From Archilochus colubris (Eukaryota > Chordata > Aves > Apodiformes > Trochilidae), in assembly GCA_023079485.1 (NCBI GenBank), contig CM041084.1, positions 11,716,609-11,780,608 on the forward strand: a stretch of DNA of 64,000 bases, given 5' to 3'. The translations under genes and the position numbers were made by a program. Shown here in pieces: positions 50,337 through 60,815 of the stretch; position 1 is the first letter of the stretch, and the number at the start of each line of letters is the position of its first letter. The notes under the pieces are model-generated. The model was not told the DNA's origin, made no database searches, and saw only the letters and a program-made list of their open reading frames with translations.

Positions 50337-50439
50337 CACCCAGATATTGTGGTTTGTAGATGACTTCATAAAATAAATCCATAAATCCTTCTCAAAATCA
50401 TCCTGATCACTTTATGGCATTCAAAAACTGGTAGGAAGT

Positions 50440-50716
50440 GACTTTTTACAAGGGTCTGTAGTGGCAGGACAAGAGGGGATGGCTTTAAACTGGAAGAGGG
50501 TAAGTTGAGGTTAGTTACTGTGAAGGTATTTTTTAGCATGATGGTGGTGAGACACTGTAACAGTTTGCGCAAATAAGCTGTGGATACCCTCTTCCTGGAA
50601 GTGCTCAAGGAGAGATTGGATGGGACTGAGTAGCCTGGTCTAGAGAGAGATGTCCCTACCCATGCAAGGGGTCTTTAAGGTCCCTTTCAAGCCAAACCAT
50701 TTTATGATTCTATGAA
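50440..50716 (+). mobile_element. CR1 LINE 3'-end fragment
   Basis: Forward-strand CR1 words run from TTTACAAGGGTCTGTAGTGG through GGCTTTAAACTGG and GGATGGGACTGAGTAGCC to TCTTTAAGGTCCCTTTCAAG and the tail TTTTATGATTCTATGA. It lies just right of the short LTR and 24 bp left of the next LTR. Confidence 0.93.
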
Positions 50717-50735
50717 CAAGCAGATACTCAGATTC

Positions 50736-50740
50736 AGGAC
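50736..50740. repeat. left target-site duplication AGGAC
   Basis: Exact 5-bp match to 51641-51645, flanking the 900-bp LTR. Confidence 0.75.
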
Positions 50741-51640
50741 TGTCATGGTTTGATCCTCTTCAATAACAAAGGACCAGGAGGCTGCTCACTCCCCCTGCCT
50801 CATTATGGGATGGCGAGGAGAAAATTCACCTAAAACCTCAGGGGTCAGGACAAGGACTAGGAGGTTTTCCACCTCAAAACAGGGCAAAGAGAAATCACAA
50901 ACTAGAGCTTAAATACTTTCCCCCCACCCTTCTTCCCGAGCCCAAATTACTTTGTTCTTGATATATTTACCTCCTCCCTCTCAGCTACACAGGACAGGGA
51001 ATGGGGTTTACAGTCTGTTTGTCACAGGTTGTTTTCTGCTGCTTCTTCCTCCTCAGGGAGAAAGATTCATCACCATCTTCCTCTACTCCAACATGAGGTC
51101 CCTCCCATAGGAGAAAGTCCTTCATGAACCCTTCCATGAAACCTGAGTCCCTCCCTCAAGGCACAGTACATCAGGAGCAAATTGCTCCAGTGCAGGTGGC
51201 CCACAAAGCCACAGACTACTTCAGTAACAGTTCCCTCCATGGCTGCAGATCCACAACTGCTCCAATGGCATCCTTCACGGGTGGCAAGTCCACAACAACT
51301 GCTCTACCATGACCCCTCAGGGTCTGCTTCACTGTGCTCCTCCATGGGTTGTAGGGGACAGGCTGCAACCTCACCACGGGATGTAGAGAGAAAACTGCTC
51401 ATGAACCTTCTTCTGCTTCCTCACCAACCTTGGTCCTTCTGCTCTATCTCACCTCCCATTCAGCCTGAATGTTTCCTTCTTGAGCATGTCAGTCGAAGAG
51501 GAGCACATCCATTGATGGCTTGAGGCAGGGCTGGACATCCATTCTGGATCAAAAAGATCTATTCAGAAGCTCCTTACATGAGCCACCCCTGAGAGGCCCT
51601 TTGCCTACTACCAGAAAATGCACCACATCAACCCTGAACA
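50741..51640 (-). mobile_element. solo ERV LTR, 900 bp, with 5-bp target-site duplication
   Basis: On the plus strand it runs from TGTCATGG to CTGAACA, so it has TG...CA ends, and it is flanked by AGGAC on both sides. On its own strand the 5' part is followed by a series of diverged tandem units with the word pattern CATGGAGGAGCACAGTGAAG / GGAGCAGTTGTGGA / GGAGCAATTTGCTCCTGA, like the LTR at 30.2 kb. A-rich sequence (GAGGTAAATATATC, AACAAAGTAATTTGGG) follows near the 3' end. A 5-bp duplication is typical of class III (ERVL-like) proviruses. No internal genes remain. Confidence 0.88.
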
Positions 51641-51645
51641 AGGAC
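51641..51645. repeat. right target-site duplication AGGAC
   Basis: Exact match to 50736-50740. Confidence 0.75.
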
Positions 51646-53297
51646 AGCTGTAAAACAGTGAAGTTTTGGATTTAAGATGCTGATATTGTGCGGGGATTTC
51701 TACAGAAGTCAGAGCAGAACTGCAACCATTTCTAGGTTTTCATATAAACGCTAAATTTAATACCAAAGGACAGGTTGTTCCAGACACACTGGATTAACTG
51801 GTGGAAGCAGCCACAATGTTGAATGGAAAAAGTAGTGAAGTTTCTTTGTCATCATTTGTCCTGCAGGGTATTGTCTACAGCTGACAAGGCCATAGAGACA
51901 CTACTGCCACTTTTGTGGTGCATATAGGCACCCACCTAAATTCAATCTGCCTCCAAGGGGATTTGAACTCATTATTATGCTTTATTTTCTGCTTTGTTCT
52001 AACAGTATTAATATTATTTTTTATTTTCACTATCATTTTGAGGTACCATTTAAGCTATATATACCAATTAAAACTGTTCAGGGGCATGCAGAGATGTCCA
52101 GAAAGTCTGTCTTCTGTCTTGGAAGATATAAATCTCTTGCAAAGTCAATACTGAAATGAGGTGTTAGTTTGAAAAGGCAAATGTCTAACTGAGGAAAGTG
52201 TGAAGGAAGAGAGAAAAATTTAAGAAACAAAAATGAGCAACAGTATCTGTGGAGAAGAGCTGGAAGGAAAAAAAATACTAAGAGAGACTGAGAAGAGGCT
52301 TTCCTGCTAATACTGAGCCAATTTAAGATATTTTTGCTACTTTATCTGACACCTTTCCTCCGTGGGAGTGCTAACGTAGCTAAAGCTGTGTTTTAATGTC
52401 ATTCCATTTGATCACAACAGGGCTGTTTGAAAGATGAAGGTGATGAAACAAAGACACAGTTGTTTATATTAATACAATTGTCCTCCTTGTCAAATAATAT
52501 TAGTTAAGTCACCTAAATGATTTCACAGCTGTTTATTGGTTCTTTGGAAAGAAAACAAAACAAAACAAAAACAAGACAGACTGTTTTCTGGAATTAATGT
52601 ATCTAACAATCAATATGTTTGGCCAGGCAAACTGCCAGCAGGTACTGCATAAATTTCTCTACCTTCTCCCAGAAGTGTATCAGGAATTGTAAAATGTCTG
52701 GTTTTCAGGTGATCTCCAGAGTCTGTTAATCATGCTGTACCATGGGCACACAGACATCCTCAGGCTGACCTAGAGAGACATTCACATGACTTACAGAAAC
52801 AGCACGGACACAGGGTGGTTATAAGGGCAGAATGAGACCATGGGCAGAGGGAAGCTGTGCTAAGAGGAGGGGAGAAGCTGAGTGAAGTGACTGAAAGCTG
52901 ACATTGAGGTCTCCACTCCTCTTACGCCACTGTAACAGAGGTAAATCTTTCCTCCACCTGCCTGTAAGAAAAGATCGTGGCAGAGAGCAGGAGCCCATAT
53001 CCTCAGCACTTATGCTGGGCTGTGGGTCCTGGCATACAAACCTAGCTAATATTTAAATTCTTCCATCTGCCTGACCTCATGTGAATCTCAGTTTCTTGAG
53101 ACAAGGACCTGCCCTGGAACTGCCAAGAGAAATAGACTGAATAGTGGCAAGACTTTTCAGACACTGTGTCTGTGTAACTGGTGGTGTTGAGGAAAAATTA
53201 TGAATGTTGTCATTTCCAAATAAGTTTGATGTTGTTTTTTGGGGTTTTTTGGCATAATTTTGCCACAGTTAAAAAAAAATAAAAATCAATACATTGT
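51646..53297. other. unannotated DNA
   Basis: No repeat family recognised apart from an AAAAC low-complexity stretch (52551-52575). Short frames only. Confidence 0.5.
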
Positions 53298-53536
53298 TGT
53301 CATGGCTTAGCAGTTTGGGCATACCAAAAAACAGAGGACAGAATTATTCTCTATAACCCCCTCCAACCTCCCCAAAGGGAAGATAAAAGGAGAAAAAAGA
53401 CTGGAGACAAAGCTGGAAATTAAAAAAAAATTAAAACGCTTACTTAAACAGGGGAAAGGCAATAACATATGGGATGAAGAACAAAAATACAAGTGCGTAT
53501 AAATACAGATACAACCCGGTCTCGATGCTGGCAGGG
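53298..53536 (-). mobile_element. ERV LTR fragment interrupted by a CR1
   Basis: The + strand starts TGTCATGGCTTAGCAG, then GAATTATTCTCTATAACCCC, CTCCAACCTCCCCAAAGGGA and a stretch of A-rich sequence with a TATA-like ATAAATACAG (53499-53508). It ends at CTGGCAGG, where a CR1 3' tail begins. The words resemble the complement of an avian ERV LTR 3' part. The remainder is probably the GC-rich sequence at about 54851-55085. The family is from general recognition only. Confidence 0.55.
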
Positions 53537-54850
53537 AATCATAGAATCATAGAATCGTCTGGGTTGGAACAGACTTCAGAGATCATCAAGTCCAACCCTT
53601 GATCCACTACTGCTGCGGTTACTAGACCATGGCACTAAGTGCCACATCCAGTCTCTTTTTAAATATCTCCAGGGATGGAGAATACACTACTTCCCTGGGC
53701 AGCCCATTCCAATGTCTGATCACCCTCTCCGTAAAGAAATTATTCTTAATATCCAACGTAAACCTACCCTGGCACAACTTGAGACCATGCCCTCTTGTCT
53801 TGCTGAGAGTTGCCTGGGAAAAGAGACCAGCCCCCACCTGGATACAACCTCCATTCAGGGAGTTATAGTGAGTGCTGAGGTCTCCTCTGAGCCTCCTCTT
53901 CTCCAGGCTGAACAGCCCCAGTTCCCTCAGCCTCATCTCATAGGACTTGTTCTGGAGTCCCTTCACCAGCCTAGTCGCCCTCTTTTGGACCTGCTCCAGG
54001 ACCTCGATATCCTTCCTGAACTGGGGGGCCCAGAACTGGACACAGTACTCAAAGTGTGGCCTCACCAGCACTGAGTACAGGGGAAGAATCACTTGGACCT
54101 GCTGGCCGCACTGTTCCAGGCCAGGATGCCATTGGCCTTCTTGGCCACCTGGGCACACTGCTGGCTCATGTTCAGCTTCCTGTCAACCCAAACTCCCAGG
54201 TCCCCTTCTGCCTGGCTGCTCTCAGCCACTCTGTGTCCAGCCTGGAGCTTCCCATGGGGTTGTTGTGGCCAAAGTGCAGGACCCAGCACTTGGCCGTGTT
54301 GAACCTCATCCCATTGGAATCAGCCCAACTCTCCAGTCTGTCCAGGTCCCTCTGCAGAGCCCTCCTGCCTTTCAGCTGATCCACACTCCCCCCCCCAAAC
54401 TTAGTGTCATCTGCAAACTTGCTGATGATGGACTCAATCCCCATTATCTAAATCATCAATAAAGATATTGAACAGAACTGGGCCCAACACTGATCCCTGG
54501 GGGACACCACCAGTGACCGGCCGCCAACTGGATGCAGCCCCATTCACCATCACTCTCTGCGCCCGGCCCTCCAGCCAGTTCCTAACCCAGCGCAGAGTGC
54601 CCCTGTCCAAGCTGTTGGCTGACAGCTGTTTCAGGAGGATGCTGTGGGAGACGGTGTCAAAGGCCTTGCTGAAGACCACATCTACAGCCTTCCCCTGATC
54701 CCCCAGGCGGGTCACCTGATCATAAAAGGAGATCAGGTTGGTCAGACAGGACCTGCCCTTCCTAAACCTGTGCTGGCTGGGTCTAATCTCTTGTCCATCC
54801 TGTAGGTGCTGTGTGATTGCCCCCAGGATGATCTGCTCCATAAGGTGCCT
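53537..54850 (-). mobile_element. CR1 LINE with reverse-transcriptase half of ORF2, frameshifted
   Basis: The 3' tail on the left reads AATCATAGAATCATAGAATC. On the minus strand, from right to left, are RT motifs in order: GIRPSQH-type start (here EIRPSQHRF), [15 protein letters not shown], a motif A region reading [27 protein letters not shown], the catalytic SKFADDTK (FADD at 54406-54417), then [38 protein letters not shown], and [10 protein letters not shown] near the C terminus. Frameshifts lie near 54434-54444 (extra G in NG[I]ES), about 54200 and about 54110-54160. Three residues including the motif A aspartate are missing. The copy begins around 54850, so about the first half of ORF2 and all of ORF1 are absent. 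It is dead, but the best-preserved CR1 of the window. Confidence 0.95.
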
Positions 54851-55085
54851 GAGGGCCCCTTGCAGCAGGGCCGACTCAGGAGAGGGCTCCCCGGCTCTGC
54901 CCAGCACTGGATGGATGTGGATTCTGAAGAGCAGGGGGTGAGCTGGGGGTAAAGGAGCGCAGGGGAACAGCAGTGAAGCGAGGAGAGGACGAGAGTAAAA
55001 AGAGGACGCAGGGCTGCCCGACCTTGATAGAGTATGGGCAGAAAATGGAGGGGAATATTGACCCCTCTGTGTTTCACACCTCTCA
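54851..55085 (-). mobile_element. probable second part of the interrupted LTR
   Basis: GC-rich sequence unlike the AT-rich flank begins where CR1 homology ends (about 54850) and stops near 55085. Its position and composition fit the other side of the LTR begun at 53298. I cannot align it to another copy in this window, so the call rests on context. Confidence 0.35.
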
Positions 55086-58000
55086 AAGTCTGAATGCCCT
55101 CCTACTTTAGTTCCTCATACTCAAACTATGAAAATTTAAAATCAATGGGAGAAAAAGGGATTACTCTTTATAGAACAGGTAATCAAGAATCACAAGATTA
55201 TTTTTAGAATCAATATAAATATTGCTGTAATCAAACCACTGAATTGTTAATTTCAAATCCTTTAAAAAAATAAATCTTAAATTGTTTTTAAATGGAATCT
55301 TACTATATAATACCATTGCAGTGTGAAAGGATAGAAATTGTTCTGTAATGCTGAGTTGGAATAATATCTCCAAACCAGCTAGTGTTTTGTACTGCAAATA
55401 GTACATCAGATCAGGCAGATGAGGAAAGGAAGAAAGAACAAAAGGAGGAGCAGTAATTTTTGGTTTTCTTGGTTTTAGACCTGTCTTTGCTTATATACAG
55501 TACATACTTTATCAAAAACTCACTACTCCATCTCCTCTGCAAAGAAAAATCCCAATATTAAATGCAATTACACAAAATTGTATACAATTATAAAAAATCC
55601 TCAGTTCAAACAAAAAGAAAAAGCTTTAAATATTTACGAAATACTACAGCACAAAATAATTATTTTTGCTAAATTTCAGTTACAGAAGAATCTGTTACAG
55701 TCCCCTTCCTTGTGTATTACTGTATCAACAATTACCAATGATTTCAGTGGAATGATTTGCAATATGGCACTGAGTGAGTCAGTGGAGAGCAAGTGTGTCT
55801 TAACTAGTTTGCAACCAACATTTAGGAAATGCCATAGGCATATCAACTGCAAACTCATTCTGAAAGGTCTGGCAGAGAGTGGCCTCAAACTTGACAGAAG
55901 CCCCTAAGTGTTCTCAAGACTTCTTTATGAACAAAGAGTAAAAGCACCCTTTGGTGTTAGTCTAGTAGCAGCACCAGAAGAAAAATTAACTTCCTTGGAA
56001 TAATAACACCTTATCTCAACTTTGAATGTCAGATTTTGGGACAAATTATTTTAATTTTTCTTCTTGTTGAAAGACTAAAAAAAAAAAAGTGACAAAAGAG
56101 AACAAGCAACTTGAAAAATATGCGAAAGTAGTGAAGTGGATGTGCTTCCAGGCTTGTATACCTATCCTCAGCTAAGAATGATTTTACAGAAATTACAAAG
56201 ACCCTGACAATAGGGTTTAACAACGACAATGCATGCATAGCCCTACCCATGGCAGTTGGATTGGCATTTCAGCATTGCTGGATGCAACTGAGAGCCTTCC
56301 AATCAGCCAGAACAGTGGGATCCACCGAGGAATCATGATCAAGTAGCTATTAGGCCAAATGGTATTGTCAGAATTCCTCAATTTATGCAACTTCTTTCAG
56401 AGAACTGAGTCTTGGAGCTTCCAAATATCAAAAGAGTTCAATATCGAACAGAACATGTATTTAAGGAAAATTGGCCCCCAAATTACTATGCTATTGTCAT
56501 TTGTTCTTTTCCAGTTCACTTAAAGGGTAAAGTGGAGGCTATTTTTAAAATTCGATATGAAAAAAATTACAACTGAAGTTTCTTTAGAAAAATGTTCATT
56601 TAACCAGCTGCATCTCTCTTTTGTACTCTGCTCAGATGTTAACGTGAATTATAGCTTCCATGTCTCTCATGTTTTTTTGTTGTCTGTCATTTATGTTTTG
56701 GAAAACTTAGCACAATTTTAGGTTTGAACTGATTTGTACTCCTTTGGCCAAGTCTGAGGCCCTCCAAACTCTTCTGGAAAAGTACCACATTCACAATCAC
56801 TCTGGCAAAGGTCTGTCTGGATTCCATTCAAGTAACACAAAAGCTGTGCAGCAAGTTATTTAACACATTATCCTTTTTCTCAGTGAAGTCTGCTGCAGTG
56901 CTACAATTCACTTTGCTGGGAGCAAAATAGAACCTCAAATGCCAAACTGATTTGGCTAGTGCTTTAATAAGGGGATTTTGCAGCATGAGCTATAATCTTT
57001 GCACAAGCTCAGCACTGGGATGACCATGCACTCACTGGTCTTCTTGTCTTCTGTTCATCTGCCCTATTCTTGCTGTATTCAAGAGGAAGTCAACATTTCG
57101 TTTCTCTGTCTGCATCACTGTGGAGCAAAAAGCTCTTAGATCCAAGACAACAGTGTCTAACATGAGAGTAAATGAGCATTCTACACACAAGATTTGAATT
57201 TCTCAACTGGTCACTTGTCAAAGCTTGTCACAATCTGCTTAATCTGATCTGTCATAATCAAATATTAAGGGAAAATAACTGAACAGTTTTTACAGTCCAA
57301 ATTACCAATTGTGCTGTACAATCTGGAGCTTTAGTTGGCAAACAGTTATAAGCTGTTCATTATACAATCTACGTTTTGCCTTATTATGTAATTAAGTATC
57401 TACAGGAATACTAAGGGTACATGTTACATTTCTGTATAGCTTGCCTGGGAGATGACTTATCCCTGTGGGAAACTGGCCCATTGAAAGATGGAAGCAATTC
57501 CCTTGCCTGGATCCATTTTTATCTGTCTGGATGTGAGCACTAATTGAAGGCAGAAAAAAAGGTAGAAAGGCAGAGAAAGGAGAAACCCAGAGAAGGCTAC
57601 CAGAGCATAGAAAGCCAGAGAATCAGGCAAGTGGACACGAATGCCCTGAGCTGGACCCTTTTTTCCCTCACGCTTGGATCTGGCACCTTCAACATCAACA
57701 ATCTGCAGGAAGGGATATGAGTGAGGATGGAGTCAGGGGGAATGCATCCTCATTCTTGAGAGCCCCACTATGGCTGTACAGGTCTGCTACAACCTGCAGT
57801 GTGAAGAAACCTCTTCAACTGCCAGTTGGTTAAAAGAAAAGAAGTTTAATGTTGCACTTCTTGTCATAGAAAGCTTTTTTTTTCTTTTTTTTTTAATTAA
57901 AAGTAAGAAAAAACACTGGAAATTTTTTCCTATATGAGATCATTCTTAGAGAAACTTTCAATTATTTATGGCACTCAGCATCTTTGAATTTCATACCTGG

Positions 58001-59520
58001 AATACGGTGAAAGTCACTGCATTCTGGCTTCCCATAAGGCCACACATAGTCTCATCATTTGATAAGAACTGAAGTAATAGAATCTTACATGGATTCTCGC
58101 TCTTGCTAATGGAACAGCAATTTCTCTAAGAAAATGGAAAGGACACAGTTCCTTTCCAGGCACTTTTACCTGTTCATTCAAAGAATCCTTGCCCCAGAAC
58201 ACTTTATTACAATGTGATAAAATTATTGCAAATATCACAAGTTTACTGTGTGTTCATGGTCCTCAAACACTATATAGATGCTACACAGATATATATGGTA
58301 CATTAACACAGCATGGTAATTAATAATTATATTTGTGAAGCCATATTAAACACTTACTGGTGTTTGGGGTGCTGTAAAGAATGTTTCTGAAACAGACTTT
58401 ACTATTAGTCAAATGGCATCTGCAAGAGATCAGTGGAAGATTCCACTCTTTCCATTCCAGGGAATGTTCCAATCACAGGTTGCACGCTGGAGTATTTCTG
58501 ATTTTGAAAAAAGAAAAAAAAATTTAGAAATTAAAAATCAATCACTTATGAATACAAAAGTGCAAAAAGGATCTTATTACATCTTTTAATACAAAGAAAG
58601 AGTCCATCAAGGAATTTTGATTAAAAAGCAATTCCCAGTGGAATCATCCTTTTTTTAATTGACCGTTATTTATATAGATGTGTTCAGAACAGTTTAATAT
58701 TAAGTCTCCCAAAACTGTCACAAAAGAACTAAGTATCACTTGCACTGATGAGTTAGTGTATTGCAGCATTGTTGTCATGAAGGTTATGCCATCAGTTATA
58801 AATATCTTGTCTGCAGAGAGTATTACATCTATTGTCTTGTTTTCTTTATTAGCCTCATGCAAATATGAAAACAAAGGCTGCTGTTGGAGAGTCCCATCAC
58901 TTTCCCAAATATGCAATGAAACACACTTTAATTAATTTTATTGCCTGTCTCCTAGAGACAGGATGAAAAGGTTAGAAAAATGTGGGCACCTCCAGTCAAA
59001 GAGGCAGTTGCATGTATACAGGGAGCAACACAACCCAATAACTGCTGCCTCAGTGAGCCTGAATCAGCCATAAACAGTGCTGTGCTGGCTCATATTGCTG
59101 CAAGCTTTATTAACTCGTAGCAGTGGAGAAGAGTGACTGGGAAGGAGAAAAGTGGACTGCAGATTTGGAATACACTTCTTATATTTTAAATGAAATTTTA
59201 TTCAGGGAAGACATCACCTTCAAAATAATCTGCCCTTCACTAGGATTTACTTTGCCTCCCCTCCAGAGAAGACAGTAGTGGGTGGTAACATTTTTGGTCT
59301 ATTAACAAACAGAATGAAAAGGAAATACTCCAGATGAGACATCAGTACAGCTAGTAATAAAAGCAAAAAGCAGCCACTAACAAGTACTAGACTTTAATAT
59401 ACAGTAAAGCAAGCAAGCCTTCTGTAAGCACAGAAGCCTGTCAAGTAATTAAACAGCAGTAACAGCAATGAATTCAATATAGCTCATTCCAATAAAGGCT
59501 GCTGTTATCAAACCTTTTGA
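55086..59520. other. AT-rich DNA, no supported feature
   Basis: No repeat family recognised. A short CR1-like phrase CCCTACCCATGGCAG at about 56243-56257 is too isolated to call. Leader-like remnants of the provirus at 59.5 kb may extend leftward from 59520 for an unknown distance. Confidence 0.45.
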
Positions 59521-59538
59521 GTCCCACTTTGAGCGCCA
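59521..59538 (-). other. decayed retroviral primer-binding site (Lys-tRNA type)
   Basis: The minus strand reads TGGCGCTCAAAGTGGGAC, starting 8 nt after the LTR 3' end at 59547. It matches the 18-nt primer-binding site complementary to the 3' end of tRNA-Lys(1,2) at 15 of 18 positions. A primer-binding site at this distance marks the adjoining LTR as a 5' LTR that keeps a scrap of leader, not a clean solo LTR. Confidence 0.65.
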
Positions 59539-59546
59539 AAAAGAAC

Positions 59547-60125
59547 TGTCATAGCTTAGTCCCAAGCCAGCAGCTAATCCCTATGCAACTCCTCTCCCAC
59601 TTCCCATCAGTTGGATGGGGGAGAGAATTGGAAGAATAAAACAGAAAACTCGTGGGTTGAGATAAGGGGTTTAATAGGTAAAGCAAAAGCTGTACTTGCT
59701 AGGAAAGCAAAAAAAGGAATTCCTTCACTGCCTTCCATTGTCTGGGAGGTGTTCAGCCATCTTCAGGAAAGCAGGACTCCATAACATGCAACAGTGACTT
59801 TGGAAGACAAATGTTAACACTCTGAATGTTCTCCCCCTTCCTTCTTCTTCTCCCAGCTTTTTATTGCTGAGCATGATGTCATGTGGTATGAAATGTCCCT
59901 CTGGTCAGTTGGGGGCAGCTGTCCCACCTGTGTCCTCTCCCAGCCTCTTGTGCAACCCCAGCCTCCTTGCTCATGAAGTGGTGTGAGAGGCAGAAGAGGC
60001 CTTGAAGCAGTGCTCAACAATATTTGAAATATCAGTGTATTAATAACACTATTTTCATCACAAAGCCAGTAGTCATACTGACTACTGTGAAGAATATTAA
60101 CTCTATGCCAGATAATATCAGAACA
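59547..60125 (-). mobile_element. 5' LTR of an avian endogenous retrovirus (579 bp)
   Basis: Plus-strand limits are TGTCATAG (59547) and CAGAACA (60125). On its own strand it has a U3 of about 260 bp and a TATA-type AATAAAAAG at 59857-59865. An ATTAAA polyadenylation-like hexamer lies at 59670-59675, followed by the 3' end ...CTATGACA. It is collinear with the LTRs at 42309-42853 and 25809-26038. It is followed by a Lys-type primer-binding site, which would point to a class II (betaretrovirus-like) provirus. No coding region follows that I can recognise. Confidence 0.9.
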
Positions 60126-60225
60126 AAGTATCCTTTTTGTTAACAAGTGTTAATGTTTCCTAAATTCACTAGCAGAGGTTTCATTATGTGTCATTTTGAA
60201 AGGAGGAAATAATTGCCAAAAGAAT

Positions 60226-60815
60226 CACCCACAATCTGTTCCAGTGTTTCACCATCTTCATTGTAAAAAAAACTTCTTCCTTGTATCTATTCTTCATCTA
60301 CCATCCTTTAGTTTAAAACCATTACCCCTTGTCCTATCTCTACAGGCCCTGCTGCAAAATCTGTTCCCATCTTTCTTACAAGCCTGCTCTAAGTTTTTTA
60401 TAAGGTTTTCCCAGAGCTTTCTCTTTTTCAAGGTCAACAACCCCAACTGTCTTAAACCTTTTTTCATAGGAGAGATTTTCCTTCTCTCTGATCACAGGCC
60501 CTCCTCTGGACCTGTTCCAACAGGTCTTTGCCTTTGCTGTTCTGAAGACTCCAGATCTGGACACAGTACTGCAGGTGGGGTCTCCCAAGAGCAGAGTAGA
60601 GGCGGAGAATCCTTTCCCTCAACCCGCTGTCTGTGCTTCTTTTGATGTAGCCCAAGACCCAGTTGGCTTTCTGGGTTGCAAGCACACATTGCTGACTCAT
60701 GTGCAGCTTTTCATCCACCATTAACTCCAAGTCCTTCTTCACAGGGCTACTCTCCAACTCTTCATTGAGAAGCTACTGAGGGTTGCCTAGATCCAGGTGC
60801 AGAACCTTATCTGGT
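60226..60815 (-). mobile_element. CR1 LINE fragment lacking its 3' tail
   Basis: The + strand is the complement of CR1 3' untranslated and RT C-terminal sequence: CTGTTCCAGTGTTTCACCAT, CCCTTGTCCTATCTCTACAG, then the complement of SGLRERILRLYSALGRPHLQ and of VDEKLHMSQQC. Unlike normal CR1 insertions, the terminal octamer tail and about the last 150 bp are absent on the left. A later deletion or rearrangement must therefore have removed the 3' end. Two frames on the minus strand keep short CR1-like peptides with stops between them. Confidence 0.9.

Noticed and set aside
53629..55086. Plus-strand frames up to 171 codons, and minus-strand frames of 66 and 114 codons
   Set aside because: The plus-strand frames are antisense to CR1 ORF2. 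The minus-strand 66-codon frame is CR1 out of frame with its neighbours, and the 114-codon frame is in the LTR-like flank.
60196..60645. 149-codon plus-strand frame
   Set aside because: It is antisense to the CR1 fragment at 60226-60815.
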